A stretch of DNA of 64,000 nt from Rummeliibacillus pycnus_B (GCF_050459865.1 NZ_JBCMNM010000048.1:81809-145808); one strand, 5' to 3'. Shown: positions 32,735 to 41,647, counted from the first letter of the stretch. Notes: generated from the letters alone by a model not told the origin. A program made the numbers and translations.

Positions 32735-33745
32735 ATGGGGAAAAGTAGAAAACGTATGAAGCTTTATAGAAGATATAGTTTTTCAGGAAACTCCAAATCG
32801 ATGTCAACTCGTAGGGGAGATAAATCATCTGAAATCTTCAATAAGATGAAACTTATGCATTTAGAAAAAAAAGATAAGCTAGATCAGAAATATGATGTCA
32901 CAGAGCTAAAGGGATTTATTTTGGCATTTTTCCAAAGGTTGAAAGATGCGGATATTACAGGATTTGGTGCGCAATTAGCGTATTTCTTCCTATTATCGTT
33001 ATTTCCATTGCTAATCTTCTTAATGACATTATTACCCTTTTTGGACTTTTCCGGGGATATCATATATATGATTCTGGAGAAAATGCTACCGAATGAAGTG
33101 TATACAATGGTTGAAGGAACGCTTACAGAGGTGCTTGAAAATCGTAATGGTGGGTTGCTATCAATTGGGGTAATCGGTACGATTTGGTCTGCGTCTAATG
33201 GCGTAAATGCGTTAGTGAAATCATTAAATCGTTCTTATGACAAAGATGAAACGAGACCATTTATAGTTGCAAGATTTATGTCTGTCGTGTTTACTTTAAT
33301 GTTGATCATGCTAATTGTCGTCGCACTTGTCCTTCCAGTGTTCGGTGAACAAATTGGTTTGTTTTTATTTTCTGCATTTGGGTTTGAGGAAGACTTTTTA
33401 ATCGTTTGGAATAAATTCAGATTGATCTTACCACCAATAGTAATCTTTATTGTCCTAACATTAATGTACTGGATTATGCCAAATATTAAATTGTATTTAA
33501 GAAGTGTGTTAATAGGAGCATTATTTTCTACAGTCTCGTGGTTGTTAGTATCCTATTTGTTTTCTTATTATATAAATAATTTTGCGAATTTTTCAGCTAC
33601 ATATGGTAGTATCGGTGGGATTATTATTCTTATGTTATGGTTGTATGTGACAGGAATAATATTAATGGTGGGTGGCCAAATAAATGCTATTACGCAACAA
33701 AGAAGAGAAATGCTAGAAAAGAAGAATAGAAATAAGAATAGATAA
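32735..33745 (+). CDS. yfkH: YihY/BrkB-family membrane protein (YfkH-like)
   Basis: A 336-aa protein with about six membrane helices and the family signature FGAQLAYFFLLSLFPLLIFL, SASNGVNALVKSLNRSYD and TYGSIGGIIILMLWLYVTG. The first 60 residues are a basic, Arg/Lys-rich extension not seen in the shorter B. subtilis YfkH (about 275 aa). YfkK close by matches the B. subtilis yfk order. Despite older names (RNase BN, virulence factor BrkB) no activity is established. Confidence 0.87.
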   Translation: MGKSRKRMKLYRRYSFSGNSKSMSTRRGDKSSEIFNKMKLMHLEKKDKLDQKYDVTELKGFILAFFQRLKDADITGFGAQLAYFFLLSLFPLLIFLMTLLPFLDFSGDIIYMILEKMLPNEVYTMVEGTLTEVLENRNGGLLSIGVIGTIWSASNGVNALVKSLNRSYDKDETRPFIVARFMSVVFTLMLIMLIVVALVLPVFGEQIGLFLFSAFGFEEDFLIVWNKFRLILPPIVIFIVLTLMYWIMPNIKLYLRSVLIGALFSTVSWLLVSYLFSYYINNFANFSATYGSIGGIIILMLWLYVTGIILMVGGQINAITQQRREMLEKKNRNKNR

Positions 33746-33746
33746 A

Positions 33747-33782
33747 AAACTTCTCGTCATTAAAGGCGAGAAGTCTTTTTAT
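33747..33782. terminator. Terminator between converging yfkH and P-type ATPase genes
   Basis: ACTTCTCG/CGAGAAGT with A-run and TTTTTATTTTA flanks; bidirectional. Confidence 0.85.
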
Positions 33783-33786
33783 TTTA

Positions 33787-35688
33787 TCAAATTTTCTTAA
33801 GCATTCTTAAGCTGTTTAAAATTACTAAAATCGTACTTCCTTCATGACCAACTACACCCAGTGGTAGATCTACTGCTTGTAAGAAGTTAGAAATAATTAA
33901 TAATACGATAACGGAGATCGAGAAGATTACATTTTGCTTCACGATGGTTTGCATTTTACGTGATAGCTTTACAGCGTAAGCAATTTTGGAAAGGTCATTT
34001 TTCATCAATACAACATCTGCAGTTTCGAGAGCAACATCTGTACCTTCACCCATTGCAATCCCTGTAGTCGCAGTAGCTAGGGCAGGGGCATCATTAATTC
34101 CGTCACCGACCATACCAACATGATTGTATGTTTTCATTAAATCTTTAATATGATTAACTTTTGTTTCAGGTAAACATTCTGCGATGTAAGTATCAACACC
34201 AGCTTCTTTTGCAATTACCTTTGCTGTTTTTTCGTTATCGCCTGTTAACATCACAGTACGAATACCTAAGTTTTTCAATAGAGCAATAGCTTTTTTTGCC
34301 TCTTCTCGTACAGTATCTTTCATAGCAGCAAGTGCAACTATACCGTTATCATCTGCTAAAAAGACTATTGTTTTACCTTCTTCAGCAAGCTTAGGGGCAA
34401 TACCCTTAGCAAATTTAAATGCATCATCTCTACCAACAAAATCGGATTTACCAACTTTGTAAGAGTGGTCTTCGACAGTTGCTTTTAATCCCCAACCGGG
34501 TACATCTTCAATTTGAGCTTGATGAAATGAATCAATACCACGTTTTGTAGCGAAAGCAGTGATTGCTTGAGCCAGAGGATGGTTTGATTTAGCTTCAATT
34601 CCAGCAATAATGGATAGAATTTGTTGTGCATCTTCACCTTCGCGTACGATAAAGTCAGTTACAACTGGTTTACCTTGCGTAAGTGTTCCTGTTTTATCAA
34701 ATGCAATGGCTTTTAATACACTTAAATGTTCAATGTGTAGACCACCTTTGAATAATACACCGTTACGTGCGCCATTTGAAATAGCTGATAATGTTGCAGG
34801 CATAATAGAAGCAACGAGTGCACAAGGTGATGCTACAACTAGTAAGACCATGGCACGATAAAATGTTGTTGTCCAGTTCCAATCAAGTAAGAAGTGAGGG
34901 ACAAACATCATAAGTGCAACTGTAGCTAAAACGCATTTAACATAAGTACCTTCAAAACGTTCGATGAATTGTTGTGAAGGTGATTTTTCGCTTTGGGCAG
35001 ATTGTACAAGATCGATAATTTTTTGGAATAATGACTCTGAATTTGGTTTTGTCATTTCCATCGTAACAGCACCTGTCATATTAACAGTACCTGCAAACAC
35101 ATCTGCACCAACTAATTTTGTTACAGGGATGGACTCACCAGTAATAGCAGCTTCATCAATTGAAGTAGCACCTTCGATTATAACGCCATCTGTTGGTACT
35201 CGTTCACCTGGCTTGATTAGTAATCGATCACCTAAGCGTAGAGAAGCGACAGCTACACGTTCTGTTTCGCCGTTTTCTTTTATTAGCCAGGCCTCTTCTG
35301 GTTGTAAATCCATTAATGCAGAGATTTCTTTATGGCTCTTATTCATTGCGTAGGTTTCTAATGCTCCACTAACAGCAAAGATGAAGATTAGAATAGCACC
35401 TTCCGTCCAATATCCGATGATTGCAGATCCGACAGCTGCTAAAATCATTAAGAACTCAACATTCAGTTCTTTGTTGGTAATTGTTTCTTCAACGCCTTCT
35501 TTAGCTTTTGCAAAACCACCAATTATGAATGCTAATATATAGAAGATAATGGATGCAGTAGTTTCAACATTTTTACCTAATAACCAAGCAACCATGATTA
35601 AAACGCCAGAAAGAAGAGCCGCTATAAGTTCTGCATGTTCCTTTGTTTTCTCAATTAGATGATAACCATTCTCTTTTGTTATTTCCAT
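33787..35688 (-). CDS. pfeT: P1B-type metal-exporting ATPase, PfeT/ZosA-like
   Basis: A 633-aa P-type ATPase without an N-terminal metal-binding domain, the length and layout of B. subtilis PfeT (ex ZosA, iron(II) exporter) and Listeria FrvA. Seen: TGES (EAAITGESIPV), the membrane metal motif SPC (VVASPCALVAS), the phosphorylation site DKTGTLTQG, HP (NHPLAQAI), and TGDNEKTAKV and GDGINDAPAL. Candidate PerR and Fur boxes upstream support an iron role. I chose the ATG at 35688, 8 nt behind AGGAGG; the TTG at 35694 is only 2 nt from it. Zinc or cadmium export cannot be excluded by sequence alone. Confidence 0.82.
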   Translation of the reverse strand: MEITKENGYHLIEKTKEHAELIAALLSGVLIMVAWLLGKNVETTASIIFYILAFIIGGFAKAKEGVEETITNKELNVEFLMILAAVGSAIIGYWTEGAILIFIFAVSGALETYAMNKSHKEISALMDLQPEEAWLIKENGETERVAVASLRLGDRLLIKPGERVPTDGVIIEGATSIDEAAITGESIPVTKLVGADVFAGTVNMTGAVTMEMTKPNSESLFQKIIDLVQSAQSEKSPSQQFIERFEGTYVKCVLATVALMMFVPHFLLDWNWTTTFYRAMVLLVVASPCALVASIMPATLSAISNGARNGVLFKGGLHIEHLSVLKAIAFDKTGTLTQGKPVVTDFIVREGEDAQQILSIIAGIEAKSNHPLAQAITAFATKRGIDSFHQAQIEDVPGWGLKATVEDHSYKVGKSDFVGRDDAFKFAKGIAPKLAEEGKTIVFLADDNGIVALAAMKDTVREEAKKAIALLKNLGIRTVMLTGDNEKTAKVIAKEAGVDTYIAECLPETKVNHIKDLMKTYNHVGMVGDGINDAPALATATTGIAMGEGTDVALETADVVLMKNDLSKIAYAVKLSRKMQTIVKQNVIFSISVIVLLIISNFLQAVDLPLGVVGHEGSTILVILNSLRMLKKI

Positions 35689-35701
35689 TTGCAATACCTC
35701 C

Positions 35702-35722
35702 TGATAATGAAAATCAATATCA
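35702..35722 (-). promoter_or_regulatory. Fur-like box at the ribosome binding site of the P-type ATPase gene
   Basis: A near-palindrome TGATAATGAAA / TCAATATCA spans these bases and agrees with the 19-bp Fur consensus GATAATGATAATCATTATC at 16 of 19 positions. It begins at the AGGAGG sequence and lies roughly 70-90 nt downstream of the predicted start point, unlike a classical operator over the -35/-10. Confidence 0.6.
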
Positions 35723-35791
35723 AAACCTTGATATATCTATTATTAATAACGGTTTAATGTTGTTGATAAAAATTTTAAAATCATTTCTAAT

Positions 35792-35806
35792 TTAGAATTA
35801 TTATAA
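35792..35806 (-). promoter_or_regulatory. PerR-like box over the -10 of the P-type ATPase promoter
   Basis: TTATAATAATTCTAA (minus strand) agrees with the PerR consensus TTATAATNATTATAA at all but one or two positions. It contains the -10 hexamer of the predicted promoter, which is where a repressor is expected. A perR gene lies in this window at 61.7 kb. Confidence 0.68.
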
Positions 35807-35828
35807 CATAGAGGGAGGGAGGTGAAAA
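35800..35828 (-). promoter_or_regulatory. Sigma-A promoter of the P-type ATPase gene
   Basis: Minus strand: -35 TTTTCA, 17-nt spacer, -10 TATAAT. The start point is about 100 nt before the ATG. Confidence 0.6.
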
Positions 35829-35905
35829 GTATAATAATCGATATTTTGAATGGGTTTATGACAACTTATTGAAATGAGGAAGGGAGTGTGAAAAAAAGTT
35901 AATAA

Positions 35906-35939
35906 AAAACCTCTCCAAAATTTCTTTTAGAGAGGTTTA
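35906..35939 (-). terminator. Terminator of the fumarase gene
   Basis: AACCTCTC/GAGAGGTT stem followed on the minus strand by a T-run. Confidence 0.82.
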
Positions 35940-35951
35940 GTATCAGTTTTT

Positions 35952-37487
35952 TTAAAATACACGTTCAGCGTGTTCAGCTAATTTCTCTAGTGAACTTTTT
36001 TGAACATCAGCATGTAATGAGTTTCCATGAGAATCCATTGTAACAACGGCAGTGAAATCTTCAACACCTAAATGCCACATTGCTTCTGGAATACCAAATT
36101 CCATTAGGTCTACACCATCAACTGATTTAATGCAATCTGCATAATATTGAGCTGCACCACCAATTGCGTTTAAGTAAACGCCGCCATGTTCTTCAAGAGC
36201 TTTTAACGTTTTTGGTCCCATACCGCCTTTTCCCATAACTGCACGGATACCGAATTTTTTCATAATATCTCCTTGATATGGTTCTTCACGAATAGATGTT
36301 GTAGGGCCTGCTGCTTTAACAGTCCAGTTATCATTTTCGTCTTTTGCCATTACAGGACCACAGTGATATACGATTTGACCGTTTAGATCTACTGGGGCAT
36401 CATGACTCATTAAATGATGATGAATTGCGTCACGACCAGTATACATACGGCCAGTGATTTTCACTACGTCACCAACGTGAAGAGAGCGAATTTGTTCTTC
36501 TGTAATTGGTGCACGAAGTTCAATAACTTCTTTTTTATCTTCTTTATCTGCATTTTGAGCTGCATCTTCAAATGCAATTTTTTCGCCTTCTTGATAATGC
36601 CAATTTTTGATTTCACCTGTAGTCGCATCAATATCAACAGCCATTCTGCGGTAAGCCCAACAGTTATATGCGACAGAAACATAGAAAGAAGCTGGAATAC
36701 GGTTCATCACGCCGATTTTACAACCAAGTAGTGTTGCTTCACCACCAAATCCCATTGTGCCAATGCCCAATGTATTTGCTTTTTCTAATATGTAATCCTC
36801 TAATTTAGCAAGATCTGAATTTGGATTAATATCATCTACATTACGGAATAATTGTTCTTTTGCCAAATCATATCCAGAAGAACGATCTCCGCCAATACCA
36901 ACGCCGATAAAGCCAGCTGAACAGCCTTGACCTTGTGCTTGATAAACAGAATGTAGGATACATTTTCGAATACCATCTAGATCACGACCTGCACGACCAA
37001 GTCCTTCAAGTTCGCAAGGTAAGCTGTATTGAATGTTTTTGTTCTCACAGCCGCCACCTTTTAGAATTAGCTTGATTTCGATATAATCATTTTCCCATTG
37101 TTCAAATTTCATAACAGGAACGCCTGCGCCTAAGTTGTCTCCGCTGTTTTTGCCAGTTAAAGAGTCCACTGAGTTTGGACGTAATTTTGCATCTTTTGTA
37201 GCTCGAACGATTGCTTGTTTAATTACTTCTTTGATTTCAAGTTGGTTTACGCCAACAGGAGTTTTAATTTTGAAAGTAGGAAGACCAGTGTCTTGGCAAA
37301 TAGGTGAAACGTTATCATCTGCCATGAAAATATTGTTCGCGATTGTATCTAAGCTCATTGCGGCACGAGTACCAGCGTTTTCTGCGTCTTTTGCCTTTTT
37401 AATGGCACGACGAACGTCTTTTGGTAAGTTAGTAGAAGTTTCAGTCACTAAATTATAAATGCTTTGTTCTAGTGTATTTAGATTCAT
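35952..37487 (-). CDS. Class I fumarate hydratase (Fe-S)
   Basis: A 511-aa single-chain class I fumarase that hydrates fumarate to malate in the TCA cycle. The three cluster cysteines are in SPICQDTGLPTF, LKGGGCENKNI and AQGQGCSAGFIG; the C-terminal half has YTGRDAIHHHLM and GPTTSIREEPYQGD. The [4Fe-4S] cluster makes it oxygen-sensitive. GGGGG precedes the ATG. B. subtilis uses a class II enzyme (FumC/CitG), so whether a second fumarase exists elsewhere is open. Confidence 0.93.
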   Translation of the reverse strand: MNLNTLEQSIYNLVTETSTNLPKDVRRAIKKAKDAENAGTRAAMSLDTIANNIFMADDNVSPICQDTGLPTFKIKTPVGVNQLEIKEVIKQAIVRATKDAKLRPNSVDSLTGKNSGDNLGAGVPVMKFEQWENDYIEIKLILKGGGCENKNIQYSLPCELEGLGRAGRDLDGIRKCILHSVYQAQGQGCSAGFIGVGIGGDRSSGYDLAKEQLFRNVDDINPNSDLAKLEDYILEKANTLGIGTMGFGGEATLLGCKIGVMNRIPASFYVSVAYNCWAYRRMAVDIDATTGEIKNWHYQEGEKIAFEDAAQNADKEDKKEVIELRAPITEEQIRSLHVGDVVKITGRMYTGRDAIHHHLMSHDAPVDLNGQIVYHCGPVMAKDENDNWTVKAAGPTTSIREEPYQGDIMKKFGIRAVMGKGGMGPKTLKALEEHGGVYLNAIGGAAQYYADCIKSVDGVDLMEFGIPEAMWHLGVEDFTAVVTMDSHGNSLHADVQKSSLEKLAEHAERVF

Positions 37488-37550
37488 GGTAATAGCCCCC
37501 TCAAAAAGGTAATTTTTTAACCAATCCTATTATAACCTGTCCAAAACATG

Positions 37551-37582
37551 AAAAAAAGAGCGTATATAATATATACGCTCTT
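37551..37582 (-). terminator. Terminator of the SE1561-family gene
   Basis: AAGAGCGTATAT/ATATACGCTCTT with a 3-nt loop and seven T residues on the minus strand. Confidence 0.88.
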
Positions 37583-37612
37583 GTAAAAATTTCATAAGTA
37601 ATAATTTGAGAT

Positions 37613-37801
37613 TTAATTTTCAGGACGGTTTTTGAATTGTTCCATTTTGTCTTCTAAATCGTCCATCATTTCAATAAGGCGATCGATATCTTGTAAGTCT
37701 GCAGTTTCAGGATCCATAGCATCTAATACTTCTACGAAAATTTGCAGACGTTCTTTCAAATAAGTTACTTGTTGCTCTTTGTCCGTAATTGATTTGCTCA
37801 T
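37613..37801 (-). CDS. SE1561-family small protein
   Basis: A 62-aa acidic, coiled-coil-like protein (VTYLKERLQIFVEVLDAMDP, DIDRLIEMMDDLEDKMEQF) resembling the SE1561 family conserved in Staphylococcus and Bacillales. Function unknown. TGAGGTG is the ribosome binding site. Confidence 0.78.
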   Translation of the reverse strand: MSKSITDKEQQVTYLKERLQIFVEVLDAMDPETADLQDIDRLIEMMDDLEDKMEQFKNRPEN

Positions 37802-37914
37802 CGTTACACCTCATTTCATCATCACCATAGTAAACGATTTTATCAATTTTTTCAATTCTAAATCCAAAATTATAGGTCGAAAGAGTTATTTTAATTTTTT
37901 GTAAGTTAAGAAAA

Positions 37915-37943
37915 TTTACAAAACTAAAGTAAAATGTTAATAT
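37915..37943 (+). promoter_or_regulatory. Promoter of the structured RNA/leader unit
   Basis: TTTACA at 37915-37920, 17-nt spacer, TAATAT at 37938-37943. The start point is near 37950. Confidence 0.6.
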
Positions 37944-37972
37944 GAGATTAACATAAAAGGAAGGAGGTAAAA

Positions 37973-38053
37973 GTGAGAAATCACCGGAATAGCAACCCAT
38001 TCGTAGGAGTCCTCTTCCTTATTATGATGCCCAAATGTAGCACATCAATATGA
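37973..38053 (+). CDS. Possible 26-aa leader peptide
   Basis: A GTG codon 5 nt behind AAGGAGGT opens a 26-codon frame giving MRNHRNSNPFVGVLFLIMMP followed by KCSTSI. The ribosome binding site is among the strongest in the window. The peptide has a basic start and a hydrophobic centre. Its right part overlaps the strand that pairs with the ribosome binding site. It may be a regulatory leader for the MFS gene or a small protein of its own. Confidence 0.42.
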   Translation: MRNHRNSNPFVGVLFLIMMPKCSTSI

Positions 38054-38289
38054 TAAAAGCTGGTAATGTATTTATTCCCAAGAGATTTATGTAAAATGTT
38101 TTCTGATAAAGAGACCTCTCTTAATTGGAAGTGATTCGTAAGGAATGTAATATGATTAACCGCTGCAAAGGGTATGGAACAGGAACCTATAGATTTGCAA
38201 TATGAAGGAGGGAGTTAAACAGATTCTCGGTCCGGGCTTAGGCCGAAAATGGGTTTAATGTAACAAATAATGCAAATAACAGATTGTTA

Positions 38290-38333
38290 AAAGACTCAGT
38301 ACACTACTTATTGTATGTGAACTGAGTCTTTTT
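38290..38333 (+). terminator. Terminator/attenuator before the MFS gene
   Basis: Perfect 10-bp stem AAGACTCAGT/ACTGAGTCTT followed by TTTTT. Bases 38334-38481 behind it show only a weak promoter (TTCACA-N17-ATAAAA) for the MFS gene. Confidence 0.88.
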
Positions 38334-38481
38334 GTGTATTCGAAAGTAATTCACATGCTATGTAAAATTATGATAAAATTGTCCAAGTATCCAAAAAATA
38401 CATAAATAAAGTTTCATGAAAGATAATTTCATACTTTCGGTTACATACGAAATCAATGGTTAGTAAAAATTGGAGGTTGCA

Positions 38482-39663
38482 GTGGAAATAAATCAGCGAT
38501 TAGAACAAAAAAGATTTTGGATTTTAGTCATTATAGTATCCATTTCAGGATTCTCACAAGGTATGTTAATGCCACTTATATCAGTTATTTTCGAACAAGA
38601 TGGTGTAGCATCGTCGCTTAATGGTTTAAATGCGACGGGACTTTATATTGGAACGTTACTTATATCCCCATTTATCGAGCAACCATTACGGAAATTTGGT
38701 TATAAACCAATTATTTTGGTGGGTGGAGCAATAGTCTTTACATCCCTTCTTTTATTTCCGTTATGGAAGAATGTATTATTTTGGTTTATCCTTCGGTTAC
38801 TTATTGGGATTGGGGATCACTCCTTGCATTATTCAACTCAAACTTGGATCACAAGTACATCACCTCAACATCGTCTTGGCAAAAATATTGCGATTTATGG
38901 ATTATCATTTGGTACAGGTTTCGCTGTTGGCCCGCTATTGGTCCCATTGACAAAGATTTCCGAAGCCTTTCCGTTTATCCTTTCTTCGCTCCTTTGCTTA
39001 TTAGCTTGGTCACTAGTATTCTTTTTGAAGAATGAAAAACCAGAACCGATACAAACGAAAAGTGTAGGGGAAAATATACTTAAACGTTATACAGTCACTT
39101 TAAAATTTGCATGGATCGGCTGTTTACCAGCCCTTTGTTATGGTTTTTTAGAATCCTCATTAAATTCGTTGTTCCCTGTATATGCCCTAAGAAATCATTT
39201 CGAAGTTTCAATGGTATCGATTATTTTAGCGGCATTTTCAATAGGTGGGATTATTACGCAAATTCCACTTGGAACTTTGGGCGATAAAATTGGACGTCGG
39301 AAAATTGTATTAAGCTCACTATTAGGTGGAGGAATTTTCTTTGGAGTAGGAAGCATCGTAGAATCATATGAAATTTTAGTAGCTACTAGCTTTTTGTTTG
39401 CAGGAATGTTCTGCGGTTCATTATTCTCACTAGGGATTTCGTATATGAGTGATTTGACCCCAAGAGAGTTGCTGCCAACAGGGAATTTAATGTGTAGTAT
39501 TTTCTTTAGTTTTGGTAGCTTATCAGGACCATTATTAGGTGGGCTATATTTACAATTTGTGCAAAACTACAGTTTCTTATTGCTAGTATCCATTATTTTG
39601 CTTGTGATCTTTGCTATTAGTTTTATCTTCGGGAGAGAAGATAAAAAGCAAACAACATTATAA
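38482..39663 (+). CDS. Major facilitator superfamily transporter
   Basis: A 393-aa, 12-helix MFS exporter. The motif-A region GDKIGRRKIVLSSL lies between helices 8 and 9, and the second-half layout is that of drug or sugar-phosphate exporters; B. subtilis YfkF/YtbD-like proteins are of this type. I chose the GTG at 38482 with TTGGAGGT 5 nt upstream, over an in-frame TTG at 38470 that forms part of that site. The substrate is unknown. The preceding structured leader suggests regulated expression. Confidence 0.85.
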   Translation: MEINQRLEQKRFWILVIIVSISGFSQGMLMPLISVIFEQDGVASSLNGLNATGLYIGTLLISPFIEQPLRKFGYKPIILVGGAIVFTSLLLFPLWKNVLFWFILRLLIGIGDHSLHYSTQTWITSTSPQHRLGKNIAIYGLSFGTGFAVGPLLVPLTKISEAFPFILSSLLCLLAWSLVFFLKNEKPEPIQTKSVGENILKRYTVTLKFAWIGCLPALCYGFLESSLNSLFPVYALRNHFEVSMVSIILAAFSIGGIITQIPLGTLGDKIGRRKIVLSSLLGGGIFFGVGSIVESYEILVATSFLFAGMFCGSLFSLGISYMSDLTPRELLPTGNLMCSIFFSFGSLSGPLLGGLYLQFVQNYSFLLLVSIILLVIFAISFIFGREDKKQTTL

Positions 39664-39666
39664 AAA

Positions 39667-39714
39667 GAAAAGGGAAGTCCTACTGTCAGAATTGACTTTA
39701 GGCCTTCCTTTTTA
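39667..39714. terminator. Terminator between MFS and chemoreceptor genes
   Basis: AAGGGAAGTCCTA/TAGGCCTTCCTTTT with A-rich and T-rich flanks; converging genes share it. Confidence 0.75.
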
Positions 39715-39724
39715 TAATAGTTCA

Positions 39725-41473
39725 TTAGTTAATTTTGAACTGTTCAATTGAAGATTTTAAAGATTGAATTTCATCGGATAGATCAGTAGCGGATTCTGCT
39801 ACAACCTGAATAACTTTTTGTTGTTCGGCAAGTGATGCGAATACCTCTTGAGTAGCACCAGCATTTTGTTCACTAACACTCATAATGCTATTCATTGAAT
39901 CCATAATTTCATCTTTTGAAGTCATTAAAGTAATAAAATTAGAGGATACGTCTTCAATAGCTATTAAAATTGTTTGAACGTTTTCTTTAATATGGTCAAA
40001 TGATAGTCCAGTATTATGAACAGCCTCATTTTGTTGTTGGACAATCAAGGATGTTTTAGAAATTTCGTCGTTAGCGAGCATTGTTTCTTCTTCAATGCCT
40101 CTTAACGTATGTTGAACACTTTGTGTAGAGTTTTTGGTTTGTTCAGCTAATTTTCTAACTTCTTCAGCAACTACTGCAAAACCTTTGCCGTGTTCACCTG
40201 CACGAGCGGCTTCAATGCTCGCATTTAAAGCCAATAAATTAGTTTGGGCTGAAATATCGTTAATAGATGAAATAATAGTTTCAATATCTTTCATTTTTAA
40301 TGATAGGGAAACAAATACTTGTTGAACATGTTCTACTAAATCAGTTGATTTCGACGATTTTTCTTTTAGAATAACTAAATTGTGTAAGCCCTCTTCATAT
40401 GATTTTTGCATTCCTTCTGAAGCTTGTAACATATGATTGTTTTTTTTGTTGAGCAATTGGATTTGCTGAGAAACTTTGGTCACTGCATCTTTTGCATGTT
40501 CTGCATCATTAACTTGTGTTGTAGTTCCTACTGAAACTTCTTCGGCAGCTTTTGTAATTTCGACTGTTGAAGCAGTCACTTCCTCAGAGACAGCAGCAAG
40601 ATTTGATGAGGCTTCTCGAACTTCCTTAATCGTACTATCTACATCAGTGATTAACGTTTTAATATTCGTTACCATCACGTTGAAGTGGTTGTTTAATTGA
40701 CCAATTTCATCACCACGTTTTGTTTCATCAAGCTGTACAGTTAAATCACCTGAAGAAATATGCTTTAAATTACCTGTTAATTTTTTTATAGGGACACCAA
40801 TATGTTTTGCCAATAAGTACATTGCGATTGCTCCAATCACAAGTGATATAGCTAATGCAATAAATAGGACAATAAGTAAATTGTTTGCGGATTGGTTGAA
40901 ATCTTTTTTGTATGTACCTGCAGAAACAATCCATCCCCAGTTTGGATCCATTTCTGAATAAGTAATCTTGTCTGCTAACTTATCAGGGTTGTCAGGAAGA
41001 GGGAATTGATATTCGGCATATCCTCCACCTTTTTCTGCGTTTTTAATGACAGATTGAATATAATAATGACCGTTACTATCTTTTAATCCCCAAGACTGTT
41101 TATTCTCTATATTCGGATGTGCGAGCATATTACCGTCTTTTTGTAAGATGAAAAGATAGCCGCTTTCTCCTAAGTCAACTTTATTGGAAATTTCACGTTT
41201 ACCATCACTATTCTTTTTACCTAGGATTTGCTCTTTTACTTCCTCTTGTGCATCTTCTAAAGAGATTGTGCCGTTTTTAACCTCTTTATTTAATGAATCA
41301 ATTTGCTGTAATGTTGCTAGAACACTGTTTTTCACAATTGTTTTACCTAATTCGTCCATGCTTTGCTTGGCATTAAAAAAACTTGAAATGCCAATGATAA
41401 AGCAGGGAATGATCATTAGTAATAAACAGGTCAGCATTAGTTTCCATTGAATTGAATGTAGTATCTTTTTCAT
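39725..41473 (-). CDS. Methyl-accepting chemotaxis protein with Cache sensor
   Basis: A 582-aa transmembrane chemoreceptor: helix 1 at about 12-32, an extracytoplasmic single-Cache domain at about 35-190 (NKVDLGESGYLFILQKDGNM, HPNIENKQSWG, MDPNWGWIVSAGTY), helix 2 at about 198-220, HAMP to about 275, then the methylation/signalling coiled coil with the tip SAQTNLLALNASIEAARAGE. It reports a small ligand (organic or amino acid type) to CheA. GGGGGGAA precedes the ATG. Confidence 0.93.
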   Translation of the reverse strand: MKKILHSIQWKLMLTCLLLMIIPCFIIGISSFFNAKQSMDELGKTIVKNSVLATLQQIDSLNKEVKNGTISLEDAQEEVKEQILGKKNSDGKREISNKVDLGESGYLFILQKDGNMLAHPNIENKQSWGLKDSNGHYYIQSVIKNAEKGGGYAEYQFPLPDNPDKLADKITYSEMDPNWGWIVSAGTYKKDFNQSANNLLIVLFIALAISLVIGAIAMYLLAKHIGVPIKKLTGNLKHISSGDLTVQLDETKRGDEIGQLNNHFNVMVTNIKTLITDVDSTIKEVREASSNLAAVSEEVTASTVEITKAAEEVSVGTTTQVNDAEHAKDAVTKVSQQIQLLNKKNNHMLQASEGMQKSYEEGLHNLVILKEKSSKSTDLVEHVQQVFVSLSLKMKDIETIISSINDISAQTNLLALNASIEAARAGEHGKGFAVVAEEVRKLAEQTKNSTQSVQHTLRGIEEETMLANDEISKTSLIVQQQNEAVHNTGLSFDHIKENVQTILIAIEDVSSNFITLMTSKDEIMDSMNSIMSVSEQNAGATQEVFASLAEQQKVIQVVAESATDLSDEIQSLKSSIEQFKIN

Positions 41474-41604
41474 ATATTCCCCCCATTTATACAGTATTTT
41501 ATAACTATTATGTATGCGTTTTCATTTACTGTAAATAGAAAATTGTACATTTGCTAGAATTTTTTATTAATTAGGATGAAAATACTTAAGGAATTTCTTA
41601 ATTT

Positions 41605-41640
41605 AATAAAATAGACGGCTTTTCAAGGTGAAAGCCGCCT
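41605..41640 (-). terminator. Terminator of rlmD
   Basis: AGACGGCTTT/AAAGCCGCCT (one mismatch) with a T-rich run on the minus strand. Confidence 0.7.
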
Positions 41641-41647
41641 ATTTTTA

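Larger units (their letters stand above)
37950..38335 (+). ncRNA. Structured transcript: small RNA or attenuation leader of the MFS gene
   Basis: About 385 nt between a good promoter and a strong terminator with no ordinary gene. Hairpins visible: GGAAGGAGG with CCTCTTCC near the 5' end; TGCAAA with TTTGCA enclosing a second stem (about 38162-38198); TTAAAC with GTTTAA (about 38217-38260) enclosing CTCGG/CCGA; then the terminator. It also encodes a 26-aa peptide with a strong ribosome binding site. It does not match tmRNA, RNase P RNA, SRP RNA, 6S RNA or a riboswitch family that I can recall. The downstream gene is an MFS transporter 146 nt past the terminator. Confidence 0.5.

Noticed and set aside
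38151..38204. A 17-codon frame starting ATG ATT AAC CGC inside the structured RNA
   Set aside because: It coincides with the paired TGCAAA/TTTGCA region and has no good ribosome binding site, so it is better explained by RNA structure.
37950..38335. RNase P RNA, tmRNA, SRP RNA or 6S RNA
   Set aside because: Length fits some of these, but the hallmark sequences (for example GAGGAAAGTCC of RNase P RNA or a tRNA-like TTCGA end) are not present.
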